Shown piece after piece: positions 1 through 7,561 of a stretch of 34,384 nt of DNA. Source of the stretch: Parvibaculum sp. (lineage in GTDB: Bacteria; Pseudomonadota; Alphaproteobacteria; Parvibaculales; Parvibaculaceae); NCBI GenBank assembly GCA_019635975.1, contig JAHBYM010000015.1:1-34384 (forward strand). The letters are read 5' to 3'. The notes beneath the pieces are model-generated. The model saw only the letters and a program-made list of their open reading frames with translations. It did not search any database and was not told the origin of the DNA. Both the position numbers and the translations under genes were made by a program. How positions within the stretch are numbered: the stretch's first letter is position 1; every line of letters starts with the position of its first letter.

Positions 1-39
1 GTAACTCCCGTGGAAGTTCGAGTCTTCTCGACCGCACCA
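1..39 (+). tRNA. tRNA-Leu, 3' part only (truncated by window edge)
   Basis: Only the 3' third is in the window. Seen: the tail of a long variable arm (GTAACTCCCGTGG), a T arm with a TTCGAGT loop closed by GGAAG/CTTCT, a 3' acceptor strand CGACCGC, discriminator A and an encoded CCA ending at 39. The long variable arm and an acceptor strand that would pair with GCGGTCG fit a class II tRNA of the alphaproteobacterial Leu type. The anticodon lies upstream of the window, so the isoacceptor cannot be named. Ser or Tyr identity is not formally excluded, but the A discriminator and acceptor sequence favour Leu. Confidence 0.85.
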
Positions 40-66
40 TGTTCAAACAAGCCTCCAAAGCCGGTC

Positions 67-101
67 GCCGGCGCTTCCCGAAGCGCCGGCGCCGGTTTTT
101 T
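67..101 (+). terminator. Rho-independent terminator of the tRNA-Leu
   Basis: A perfect 10-bp GC-rich stem, GCCGGCGCTT (67-76) with AAGCGCCGGC (81-90), encloses a CCCG loop. GCCGG and a run of six T (96-101) follow. It sits 27 nt after the tRNA CCA end and upstream of mgtE, so it isolates mgtE from the tRNA transcript. Confidence 0.85.
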
Positions 102-184
102 GTTTCAAGCCCCGGCAGTGGCGGGAACCTGCCAAATGACGCACACTCGCGGCCAGTTTCAGGATCAGGATTCGCAGGCGCCGA

Positions 185-1570
185 TTGACCGAAATTTCGA
201 CACCACAAGCGAGTGAAGAAACGACAGACGAGGCGTTGTCGCCTGCCTTCGTGCGCTCGGTTGTCGATGCGGTCGACCGGGGCGACCGGGCGCAGGTGCG
301 CGAGCTCGTGTTGCCATTGCGTCCGGCCGATACTGCGGAACTCCTTGAACTTTTGCGCAGCGACGAGCGCCGCGACCTTGTCGAGATGCTCGGTTCCGAT
401 CTCAATCCGGAGGTGCTGAGCGAGCTTGACGAGAGTGTCCGCGACCATGTGATGGAGTTGCTCGACCCGAAAGACATCGCCGCCGCGCTGACGGAGATGG
501 ATTCGGACGACGCCGTCTATCTGCTCGAGGACATGGATGAGGCCGAGCAGCGCGAGATCCTTGACCAGTTGCCGGCCAGCGAGCGCGCGGCGCTCGAACA
601 GTCGCTCGACTACCCGGAGTACAGCGCCGGCCGCCTGATGCAGCGCGAGCTGGTTGCCGTGCCGCCGTTCTGGGATGTCGGCCGGACGCTCGACTATTTG
701 CGCGAAGCCGAGGATTTGCCGCACGAATTCTATGAAATCTTCGTTGTCGACGCAGCCTACAAGCCCGTCGGCACCGTGCCGCTGTCGCGCGTCACGCGTT
801 CGAAGCGTCCGGTCCGGATTTCCGAAATCATGGAAACCGAGCAGACGCTGATCCCGGTCGAGATGGACCAGGAAGAGGTGGCGCTGCAATTCACCAAATA
901 CGATCTTATCTCGGCGGCCGTCGTCGATGGCGAGGGACGTCTCGTGGGCGTCATCACGGTCGACGACATCGTCGAGGTTATCAGCGAGGAAGCCGCCGAG
1001 GACATCCGCCTGCTTGCCGGTGTCGGTGAGGAAGCAATTTCCGACACCGTGCTGCAGACGAGCCGCAGCCGTGTTCCATGGCTTGCCGTCAATCTGGTGA
1101 CGGCGGTCATTGCCGCCTCGGTGATTGCGCTGTTCGACGCGGCGATCGAAAAGATGGTTGCGCTCGCGGTGCTCATGCCGATTGTCGCCTCAATGGGGGG
1201 CAATGCTGGCACACAAACGATGACCGTGACGGTGCGCGCACTGGCGACGCGCGATCTCGTTCATTTCAACGCGCGTCGAACCATCCTGCGCGAGATGCTG
1301 GTTGGATTGTTGAACGGGCTGATTTTCGCCGGATTGCTTGGGGGTATTGGCGGGCTGATATTCCAGAATGCCTGGCTTGGCGGCGTTTTGGCGGCGGCAA
1401 TGATGATTAACCTCGTGGTCGCCAGTCTGACGGGCATTCTCGTTCCGCTGGGTCTTGATAAACTCGGGGCCGATCCGGCCGTTTCGTCGCCTGTCTTTGT
1501 GACAACGACGACGGATGTGGTCGGATTCTTTGCCTTTTTGGGACTTGCGGCGCTGATCCTGTTTTACTGA
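185..1570 (+). CDS. mgtE: Magnesium transporter MgtE
   Basis: A 461-aa inner-membrane Mg2+ channel of usual MgtE length. Domain order: an acidic alpha-helical MgtE N domain (about residues 25-135), a pair of CBS domains (about 138-260, ending VITVDDIVEVI) and a five-helix pore domain (about 285-461). Family signatures seen are PIVASMGGNAGTQT in the first membrane segments and DPAVSSPVFVTTTTD in the last. Asp444 in the latter corresponds to the pore aspartate that binds Mg2+ in Thermus MgtE. In the family, the N and CBS domains sense cytosolic Mg2+ and close the pore. The start is TTG at 185; an AGG-containing weak Shine-Dalgarno lies about 6 nt upstream, and no better in-frame start precedes it. 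No M-box-like leader fits in the short gap after the tRNA terminator. A Kelch gene follows 29 nt downstream and may be co-transcribed. Confidence 0.95.
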   Translation: MTEISTPQASEETTDEALSPAFVRSVVDAVDRGDRAQVRELVLPLRPADTAELLELLRSDERRDLVEMLGSDLNPEVLSELDESVRDHVMELLDPKDIAAALTEMDSDDAVYLLEDMDEAEQREILDQLPASERAALEQSLDYPEYSAGRLMQRELVAVPPFWDVGRTLDYLREAEDLPHEFYEIFVVDAAYKPVGTVPLSRVTRSKRPVRISEIMETEQTLIPVEMDQEEVALQFTKYDLISAAVVDGEGRLVGVITVDDIVEVISEEAAEDIRLLAGVGEEAISDTVLQTSRSRVPWLAVNLVTAVIAASVIALFDAAIEKMVALAVLMPIVASMGGNAGTQTMTVTVRALATRDLVHFNARRTILREMLVGLLNGLIFAGLLGGIGGLIFQNAWLGGVLAAAMMINLVVASLTGILVPLGLDKLGADPAVSSPVFVTTTTDVVGFFAFLGLAALILFY

Positions 1571-1599
1571 GCGTGCTGGCGGGGTGGGAGAGCTGAGCG

Positions 1600-2616
1600 A
1601 TGCGTAGTGCGAGTTATTCCGGTGTTTCGGCAATTGTTCTGGTCGTGGGGCTTTGCCTTTCGGGGGCACCGGCTCTGGCCGAAGGCTGGCGCGACGGGAC
1701 GCCGATGACGACGGCGCGCGCATTTGCCGGCGCGGCATTGATTGGCGACGATCTTTATGTTGTCGGCGGCGACAGTACGTCGGGGCCTCGCTCGGTTGCG
1801 GAAATCTATGATGTGCGCGGTGACATCTGGCGTGCAGCGGTGGCCTTGCCGGTCGGGTTGCAGCATTTCGGCATGGCCGAACTCAACGGCCGGCTCTTCG
1901 TTGCCGGTGGGCACGAGGCTCCGCCACCCCGGCGTGCCGATGGATTGTTCGGGTCGGATGGTACTTCGGCTGCCGGTACGACGACCGAAGGCGGCGATAC
2001 CGCCAATGTCTGGATTTTTGATCCGAAAGTCGGGACTTGGATTTCCGGTCCGTCGATGCCGGCGGCGCGCGCCGGTCACGGTCTTGTCGCCGTCGATGGC
2101 AAGCTCTATGCAATCGGTGGGCGCGGCGAGGGCGCGTCGCGGGTTTTCGTCTACGATCCGGGCCGCGACCGTTGGAGCGTATCGGGGGCGCCGATGCCGT
2201 CGCCGCGCCTTGCCTCTGCCTATGCAGCGGCGGGCGGGCTCATCTATGCAATCGGCGGGCTCGACAGCGGCGGGGCGGCATCGTCGCGGGTCGATATTTT
2301 CAATCCATCGAATGGCAGCTGGCGGACGGGCCCATCTTTGCCTGAGCCGCGCGCCGGGCATGTCGCGGCCGTTCTCGATGGCAAGCTGCATGTAACAGGC
2401 GGCGAACAGCGGCGGCCGTTGCGCACCCATGCCGATCATTTCGTGTTCGATCTGGCGGCCGGCACATGGCGGCGCGCACCATCCATGCCAACGCCGCGCC
2501 ACGGCGCCGTTGCGGCGGCCTCGGACGGCCGCTTCATTGTCGTCGGCGGCAGTCCGGGCGCCGGTGTCTACACGGTCTTCACCGAGTCCGACATGGTCGA
2601 CATCTACTCGGAGTGA
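1600..2616 (+). CDS. Secreted Kelch-repeat beta-propeller protein
   Basis: A 338-aa protein with an N-terminal signal peptide (hydrophobic core about residues 10-22, probable cleavage after ALA at 27). The mature part consists of Kelch repeats. Six blade cores with a double glycine are visible: DDLYVVGGD, GRLFVAGGH, GKLYAIGGR, GLIYAIGGL, GKLHVTGGE and GRFIVVGGS. This predicts a six-bladed periplasmic or exported propeller. Kelch propellers bind proteins or glycans, and some are enzymes (sialic acid mutarotase NanM, galactose oxidase). I see no copper-ligand set and assign no reaction. The ATG at 1600 has a GGGAG-type ribosome site. The gene is 29 nt after mgtE on the same strand and ends 7 nt from a convergent PAP2 gene. 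Confidence 0.85.
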   Translation: MRSASYSGVSAIVLVVGLCLSGAPALAEGWRDGTPMTTARAFAGAALIGDDLYVVGGDSTSGPRSVAEIYDVRGDIWRAAVALPVGLQHFGMAELNGRLFVAGGHEAPPPRRADGLFGSDGTSAAGTTTEGGDTANVWIFDPKVGTWISGPSMPAARAGHGLVAVDGKLYAIGGRGEGASRVFVYDPGRDRWSVSGAPMPSPRLASAYAAAGGLIYAIGGLDSGGAASSRVDIFNPSNGSWRTGPSLPEPRAGHVAAVLDGKLHVTGGEQRRPLRTHADHFVFDLAAGTWRRAPSMPTPRHGAVAAASDGRFIVVGGSPGAGVYTVFTESDMVDIYSE

Positions 2617-2623
2617 GGCGTTC

Positions 2624-3514
2624 CTATTTCATCAGCCGCAATGCCCTGAAGCCCATCGGGGCAAGGCCGGTCATGTAGAAGCCGAGAATGGCCGCGCCGA
2701 GATAGAGCGTGGCGGCCGGCGGCAGGCCGGCGGTTGCGCCGCCCGTCTCGACGGCCCAGCGCAGCGCAAAAAGCACCACGATGCCGCCGACGGCCATGAC
2801 AGCCATTTGCCAGATCGCCGGGCGCGGTCCGCGCGTGGGAACCAGCCGATAGTCGAGCGTCTGTCCGGCGACCCAACCGAAAAGCAGGAACAAGACCGAG
2901 GTGTGGCCGTAGAAGCTGCTACCCGCCTCGCCTTCGGGCGGCCAGACCAGCCAGAGCAGCGGCACCAGCGCCACAAGGACCGCCAGGTGGACGAGGACGG
3001 GCAGGCGTCGCCAGAAATCGAATGACGGGCCGAGCAGCCAGATGAAGAGGACAATGCTCGCCAAGCCGAGGGCTGCGCCGGTCAGGATGTCGTCGACGTC
3101 GTGGACCCCGACATAGAGCCGGCTCAGTGCCACGCCGGCGGCGATCAGGATGGCGGCGACCCAGGCCCAGCGGCGGCGCATCTCGTAGGCGAGCCAGAGC
3201 CACATCGCGACGGCGACCTGGGCATGGCCCGACGGACGGCCCGGCGAACCTTCGACGCGATTGTCGATCCAGTAGCGCGGGTCGGGGCGGGCGTCCTGCC
3301 AGAAATCCTTCAGCCAGCCGTTGATGACGGCGGTGATGGCAATGAGGACCGCAAGGCGGGTGAATATGGCGCGGTCCCAGAGCCAGTATCCCAGCGGCAG
3401 GAACATCAGGAAAAACGGCGTATAGCCGAGCCATGTGAATCCGTTGGCAATTGGCGTCGCCCAGTCGCTGCGTAAAGGCAGCACCCAATCCATGTTGTGC
3501 AGGAAATTTTCCAC
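2624..3514 (-). CDS. PAP2-family membrane phosphatase
   Basis: A 296-aa polytopic membrane protein of the type 2 phosphatidic acid phosphatase superfamily. All three catalytic motifs are present: KDFWQDARPDP (KX6RP), PSGHAQ (PSGH) and SRLYVGVHDVDD (SRX5HX3D). The two histidines act as acid and nucleophile in the family, which hydrolyses lipid phosphates such as undecaprenyl pyrophosphate or phosphatidate at the membrane face. The exact substrate cannot be read from sequence. About seven hydrophobic segments are seen, some C-terminal to the catalytic core. The start is GTG at 3514, chosen because a strong GAGGGGG Shine-Dalgarno sits 7 nt upstream; the next candidate is ATG at 3493. The gene diverges from the thiolase gene across 110 nt and converges on the Kelch gene. 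Confidence 0.88.
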   Translation of the reverse strand: MENFLHNMDWVLPLRSDWATPIANGFTWLGYTPFFLMFLPLGYWLWDRAIFTRLAVLIAITAVINGWLKDFWQDARPDPRYWIDNRVEGSPGRPSGHAQVAVAMWLWLAYEMRRRWAWVAAILIAAGVALSRLYVGVHDVDDILTGAALGLASIVLFIWLLGPSFDFWRRLPVLVHLAVLVALVPLLWLVWPPEGEAGSSFYGHTSVLFLLFGWVAGQTLDYRLVPTRGPRPAIWQMAVMAVGGIVVLFALRWAVETGGATAGLPPAATLYLGAAILGFYMTGLAPMGFRALRLMK

Positions 3515-3624
3515 CGAGCGTCCCCCTCATCGGCGCGGCCTGTGTTTGGCGGCCGCTTGTTTTAGGCTAGGGTTCTGCCCCGAATCCCGGCCTCGATCGC
3601 CAGTCTAAGCGCGGAAACAGCCCC

Positions 3625-4824
3625 ATGTCACAAAACCGTCACGAAACCGATCCCGTCGTTATCGTCAGCGCTGCGCGCACGCCTATGGGTGGCTTTCAGG
3701 GTGCGCTGTCGGGCCTCACCGGGCCGGAGCTTGGTGCGGCGGCTGTCGGGGGCGCGGTGGCGCGGGCATCGCTCGGACCGAAGGAAGTCGACGAAGTGCT
3801 GATGGGTTGTGTGCTCTCCGCCGGCGCGAAGCAGGCGCCGGCGCGGCAGGCGGCGCTGAAGGCGGGTCTCGATGAGAAAACGCCCTGCACGACCGTCAAC
3901 AAGATGTGCGGCTCGGGCATGAAGGCCATGATGATGGCGCATGATGCGATCGTCGCCGGTCACGGCGATGTCGTCGTCGCGGGCGGTCTCGAGAGCATGA
4001 CCAACGCGCCTTACCTGCTGCCGAAGGCGCGCGGCGGGCTGCGGCTCGGGCATGGCGAGATCAAGGATCACATGTTCCTCGATGGTCTCGAAGATGCCTA
4101 TGAAGGCCGCCTGATGGGCTCCTATGCCGAGGATACCGCGCAGCATTACCAGTTCACGCGCGACGCGCAGGACGCCTATGCGATGGAATCGCTGAAGCGG
4201 GCGAAGCGGGCGGTGGAGGACGGCACGTTCGCACCGGAAATCGTGACCGTCAGCGCACCGGGCCGGAAGGGCAGCACCGAAGTCGTCAACGACGAGCAGC
4301 CGCTGACGGCGGATGCATCGAAAATCCCGACACTGAAGCCCGCCTTCGCGAAGGACGGCACGGTCACGGCGGCCAATTCAAGCTCGATTTCCGACGGCGC
4401 GGCGGCGCTGGTGCTGATGCGTTTGTCGGAGGCCGAAAAGCGCGGACTTTCGCCGCTTGCCGCCATTCGCGGTCATACGATGCATGCGCAGGCGCCGGCC
4501 TGGTTTTCGACCGCGCCGGTCGGCGCGATCTCGAAGCTGCTGGAACGCACCGGCTGGACGACCAAGGATATCGATCTGTGGGAGGTCAACGAGGCTTTTG
4601 CCGTGGTCGCGATGGCCGCGATCAAGGAGCTCAACCTCAGCCACGACAACATGAACATTTATGGCGGCGCCTGCGCGCTCGGCCATCCGATCGGCGCTTC
4701 GGGTGCACGCATCCTTGTTACGCTGCTGAATGCCTTGCAGCAGACCGGCGGCAAGCGCGGCGTCGCCTCGCTCTGCATCGGCGGCGGCGAGGCGACGGCG
4801 GTGGCAATCGAGCGGCTGAACTAG
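3625..4824 (+). CDS. Acetyl-CoA acetyltransferase / thiolase
   Basis: A 399-aa cytoplasmic thiolase of full length. It carries the acyl-accepting Cys95 in NKMCGSGMK, the GGLESMTNAPYLL signature, NEAFAVVAM, the catalytic His354 in CALGHPIGASG, and the proton-transferring Cys384 in LCIGGGE. These are the hallmarks of biosynthetic and degradative thiolases that interconvert two acetyl-CoA with acetoacetyl-CoA or cleave 3-ketoacyl-CoA. Neighbours do not decide between PhaA/AtoB and FadA-type roles: no phaB, phaC or fad genes are present. The ATG at 3625 begins the conserved DPVVIVSAARTP N terminus with a short leader. The stop overlaps by 4 nt the stop of the convergent NTF2-like gene. Confidence 0.93.
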   Translation: MSQNRHETDPVVIVSAARTPMGGFQGALSGLTGPELGAAAVGGAVARASLGPKEVDEVLMGCVLSAGAKQAPARQAALKAGLDEKTPCTTVNKMCGSGMKAMMMAHDAIVAGHGDVVVAGGLESMTNAPYLLPKARGGLRLGHGEIKDHMFLDGLEDAYEGRLMGSYAEDTAQHYQFTRDAQDAYAMESLKRAKRAVEDGTFAPEIVTVSAPGRKGSTEVVNDEQPLTADASKIPTLKPAFAKDGTVTAANSSSISDGAAALVLMRLSEAEKRGLSPLAAIRGHTMHAQAPAWFSTAPVGAISKLLERTGWTTKDIDLWEVNEAFAVVAMAAIKELNLSHDNMNIYGGACALGHPIGASGARILVTLLNALQQTGGKRGVASLCIGGGEATAVAIERLN

Positions 4825-5216
4825 GCGGCAGCCTGCCCGAGCGACGCCTTCACATGTTCGGCGAGCGCGATCAGGCCATTCAGCGGACGGATCAGCACTT
4901 CGATATGGCTCATCCTGCCCTCCGCGTCGACGGTGATGCGGTCGATGCCCTTCAGCTTCGTGTCGCCGATGCGCGACTCGAATTCGAGGATGATCTCGTT
5001 GCCGTCGATCCATTCCTTCGTGTAGGTGAAATCCTCGAAACCGGCGACAACGGTGGTCAGAATGGCGATCACATAATCCTTCGAGGTCTTCGGCTTGTAG
5101 AAGGCGGGGGAGGAGATCGTGGCCCCGTCGGCGACAATGGTCTGGAGCAGCGCCGGGTCGTGGTTCTCGACATAGGCGTACCAGCGGGTCAGAAAGGTCT
5201 GGGCGGGATCGCTCAT
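4821..5216 (-). CDS. NTF2-like (SnoaL-type) small protein
   Basis: A 131-aa cytoplasmic protein with the pattern of the NTF2/SnoaL cone fold. An N-terminal helix (FLTRWYAYVENHDPALLQTIVADGA) is followed by alternating strands, including WIDGNEIILEFESRIGDTKLKGIDRITVDAEGRMSHIEVLIRP. The family includes ketosteroid isomerases, polyketide cyclases and non-enzymatic proteins. I do not see a convincing catalytic Asp/Tyr set, so no reaction is assigned. It is divergent from the DUF1489 gene, sharing a 64-nt promoter region that holds a perfect dyad (5243-5257), and overlaps the thiolase stop by 4 nt tail to tail. Confidence 0.75.
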   Translation of the reverse strand: MSDPAQTFLTRWYAYVENHDPALLQTIVADGATISSPAFYKPKTSKDYVIAILTTVVAGFEDFTYTKEWIDGNEIILEFESRIGDTKLKGIDRITVDAEGRMSHIEVLIRPLNGLIALAEHVKASLGQAAA

Positions 5217-5242
5217 CTGTCAGGCTCCTTATCCGGCGCGTT

Positions 5243-5257
5243 TATAACGCTGTTATA
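5243..5257. promoter_or_regulatory. 15-bp palindrome in a divergent promoter region
   Basis: The perfect dyad TATAAC-GCT-GTTATA lies in the 64 nt between the divergently transcribed NTF2-like gene (start 5216) and DUF1489 gene (start 5281). It overlaps a -10-like TATAGT (5254-5259). This is the size and position expected of a dimeric repressor operator. No cognate regulator gene is nearby, so the assignment is inferred. Confidence 0.35.
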
Positions 5258-5280
5258 GTTTAGGAAAAAGTGCCCCGTCA

Positions 5281-5715
5281 ATGCCTCTTCACCTGATCAA
5301 GCTTTGCGTTGGCGCAGATGATATTGCGGATCTGGCGACATGGCAGGCGGCGCGGCTCGCCAACATGAAAAAACGCCGCCAGCCGCAGAAACTCGTTCAC
5401 GTCACGCGCATGGTGCCGAAGCGCGCCGACGAAATTCTGGCCGGCGGCTCGCTCTACTGGGTGATGAAGGGCGTCATCCGGTGCCGTCAGCGGTTGATCG
5501 GTATCGAACCGTTCAAGGATGCCGAGGGCATTGGCCGCTGCCGGCTTGTGCTCGACAAGGAGATCGTGGCGACACGCCGGCAGGAGCGGCGGCCCTTTCA
5601 GGGCTGGCGCTATTTCGAGGCCAAGGACGCGCCGCCCGATGTGAAAATGGGCGATCCCGGCACCGACATGCCGGATGAGATGCGGCGGGAGCTCGAGGAG
5701 CTCGGTCTTCTCTGA
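5281..5715 (+). CDS. DUF1489 family protein
   Basis: A 144-aa protein recognised as DUF1489, a family common in alphaproteobacteria, from its opening MPLHLIKLCVGADDI and the segments GSLYWVMKGVIRCRQ and RPFQGWRYFEAKDAPPD. No signal peptide or membrane segment is seen, so it is probably cytosolic. The function is unknown to me. The body is rich in Arg/Lys, for example NMKKRRQPQK near residue 30 and ATRRQERRPF near residue 100, which could permit nucleic-acid contact, but that is only a remark. The start at 5281 matches the family N terminus. The gene is followed 77 nt later by an alpha/beta hydrolase on the same strand. Confidence 0.82.
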   Translation: MPLHLIKLCVGADDIADLATWQAARLANMKKRRQPQKLVHVTRMVPKRADEILAGGSLYWVMKGVIRCRQRLIGIEPFKDAEGIGRCRLVLDKEIVATRRQERRPFQGWRYFEAKDAPPDVKMGDPGTDMPDEMRRELEELGLL

Positions 5716-5792
5716 ACCACCACCGCCCGTCGGGGCGGGTGACAGGGCTTGCCGTCTGTGGTGGGCTTTGGAAAACAGCGCGGGGGATAGTG

Positions 5793-6689
5793 ATGCGCCG
5801 GGATATCGAATTCAAAACCGAAGACGGCGTGCCGTTGCGCGGCTGGTTCTATCCGGCGAAAGGTGTGTCGGGGCCTGCGCCAACCGTTGTCATGGCGCAT
5901 GGCTTTTCCGCCGTGAAGGAAATGTATCTCGACGATTTCGCTGCTTTCTTTGCCGAGGCTGGCGTGGCGGCGCTGGTTTATGACCATCGCAATCTCGGCG
6001 CGAGCGACGGCGAACCGCGCGGACATATCGACCCGCGGCAGCAGATCGACGGATATCGCGACGCGATCACTCATGCGCAATCGATGACGGAAGTCGATCC
6101 GAACCGCATCGGCATTTGGGGTTCGAGCTATTCGGGCGGGCATGTGCTGGTGGTGGCCGCTATAGACAGGCGCGTCAAATGCGTGATTGCGCAGGTGCCG
6201 CTGGTCGCCGGTCTCGAGAGCGCGCGGCGGCTGATCCGAGGCGACCACTGGAAGGGATTGCGGGCAGCATTCGATGCCGATCGCGTGGCGCGGATGGGAG
6301 GCGCTGCGCCTGCCCGTATGCCCGTTACCGCGCCTGAGGGCGAACCTTCGGCCCTACCGACAGCCGACACCTTTGAGTTTTTCACGACATTCAGCAAAGA
6401 GCGCGAGACTTCGTGGCGGAACGACGTGACGCTGCAATCGGTGGAGCTCTTCACCGAATACGAACCCGGCATCTACATTCCACGCATATCACCGACGCCG
6501 CTGCTGATGGTGGCGGCGCTCGAAGACCATCTGACGCCATTCGACATGACGGCCGCTGCCTATGAAACGGCGCTCGAGCCGAAGAAATTCCTGGCGCTGC
6601 CCTGCATGCATTTCGAGGCCTATACCGGAGATATGTTCGCGATGTCGGCGCCCGTGCAGCGCGACTGGTTGACGACGCATCTCAAGTGA
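5793..6689 (+). CDS. Alpha/beta hydrolase (dienelactone-hydrolase-like)
   Basis: A 298-aa cytoplasmic alpha/beta hydrolase. The oxyanion strand motif VVMAHGFSA is at 33-41, the nucleophile elbow WGSSYSGG places Ser112 as nucleophile, and the likely acid is Asp245 (LEDHLTP) and base His273 (PCMHFEAY). The layout matches the DLH/acetyl-xylan-esterase-like hydrolases acting on small esters or acyl groups; the substrate is unknown. ATG 5793 was preferred to the upstream in-frame ATG at 5739 because it has a GGGGGA site 5 nt upstream, and because the added 18 residues (MTGLAVCGGLWKTARGIV) look non-conserved. The stop is 4 nt from the convergent panC stop. Confidence 0.86.
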   Translation: MRRDIEFKTEDGVPLRGWFYPAKGVSGPAPTVVMAHGFSAVKEMYLDDFAAFFAEAGVAALVYDHRNLGASDGEPRGHIDPRQQIDGYRDAITHAQSMTEVDPNRIGIWGSSYSGGHVLVVAAIDRRVKCVIAQVPLVAGLESARRLIRGDHWKGLRAAFDADRVARMGGAAPARMPVTAPEGEPSALPTADTFEFFTTFSKERETSWRNDVTLQSVELFTEYEPGIYIPRISPTPLLMVAALEDHLTPFDMTAAAYETALEPKKFLALPCMHFEAYTGDMFAMSAPVQRDWLTTHLK

Positions 6690-6693
6690 CGCG

Positions 6694-7560
6694 TCAGACC
6701 GGCATGTTGTCGATCAGGCGCGTCTTGCCGATTTTCGCGGCGACCAGAATGCGCGCGGGACTTGTCGGTCGGTCGGTCGGAAAAGTGGCCAGCGAGGCGG
6801 CGTCGCGGATCTCCAGATAGTCGAGATTGTCGAAACCGAGGGCGAGGATTCTTGCAGCGCCGGCTTTGGTTGCTTCGGAAATAAGTGTGCCCGCAGAAAC
6901 ACTTGCAGCCGTTTCCCGAAGGATCACATTCAACTGTCCGGCGGCTTTTCGTTCGCCGGGCGTCAGATAGACGTTGCGCGACGACATGGCGAGGCCGTCG
7001 GCTTCGCGCATGATCGGGCCGCCGAGGATTTCGACCGGGATGTCGAGATCGGCAACCATGCGGCGGATCACCGCGAGCTGCTGCCAGTCCTTCTCGCCGA
7101 AGATCGCGATGTCGGGCATGGCGCGCAGGAGCAGCTTGGCCACCACCGTCGCGACGCCGGCAAAATGCGTCGGCCGGAACTGTCCTTCGAGCGGCTCCGC
7201 GACGCCGGTCAGCGAAATCGTCGTAGAGAAGTCTTGCGGATACATATCGGCGGCGTCCGGCGCGAAAATCAGGTCGGCCTTGCCTTCGAGCTTCGCCGCA
7301 TCCGCCGCCTCAGTGCGGGGATAGGCCGAGAAATCCTCATGTGGCGCAAACTGTGTCGGATTGACGAAGATCGAAACGATGACACGACCGGCCTTTGATC
7401 GTGCCAGATCGACCAGAGACAGATGTCCCTCGTGAAGGGCGCCCATCGTCGGTACCAGTGCGACAGTCTCTCCCGCGGCGCGCCACGCGGCGACGGCTTC
7501 GCGCAGGCTTGCCGCATCGCGCGCGACGGGGATTTTGTGGCTCGCGGTGTCGAGCGGCAT
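6694..7560 (-). CDS. panC: Pantothenate synthetase PanC
   Basis: A 288-aa cytosolic ligase joining D-pantoate and beta-alanine with ATP to give pantothenate, the coenzyme A precursor. Motifs of the nucleotidyltransferase-type fold are intact: PTMGALHEGHLSL (HIGH-like), FVNPTQF (pantoate site), GEKDWQQL and MSSRN (KMSKS-like). Length is normal. The ATG at 7560 (MPLDTASHKIPVARD) is chosen because it lies 1 nt after the TGA of the upstream alcohol dehydrogenase; a start further upstream would overlap it by 44 nt. It is the last gene of a four-gene minus-strand run whose earlier members handle amines, aldehydes and alcohols. panB is not in the window. The unusual company is discussed in the findings as a possible beta-alanine link. 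Confidence 0.95.
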   Translation of the reverse strand: MPLDTASHKIPVARDAASLREAVAAWRAAGETVALVPTMGALHEGHLSLVDLARSKAGRVIVSIFVNPTQFAPHEDFSAYPRTEAADAAKLEGKADLIFAPDAADMYPQDFSTTISLTGVAEPLEGQFRPTHFAGVATVVAKLLLRAMPDIAIFGEKDWQQLAVIRRMVADLDIPVEILGGPIMREADGLAMSSRNVYLTPGERKAAGQLNVILRETAASVSAGTLISEATKAGAARILALGFDNLDYLEIRDAASLATFPTDRPTSPARILVAAKIGKTRLIDNMPV

Positions 7561-7561
7561 C

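Noticed and set aside
1..101. tRNA-Leu as an integration site for a mobile element
   Set aside because: No integrase, no repeat of the tRNA 3' end found in the window, and housekeeping genes follow directly.
102..184. Mg2+ riboswitch (M-box) upstream of mgtE
   Set aside because: Only 83 nt lie between the tRNA terminator and the start codon, too little for an M-box, and no terminator-like fold is seen there.
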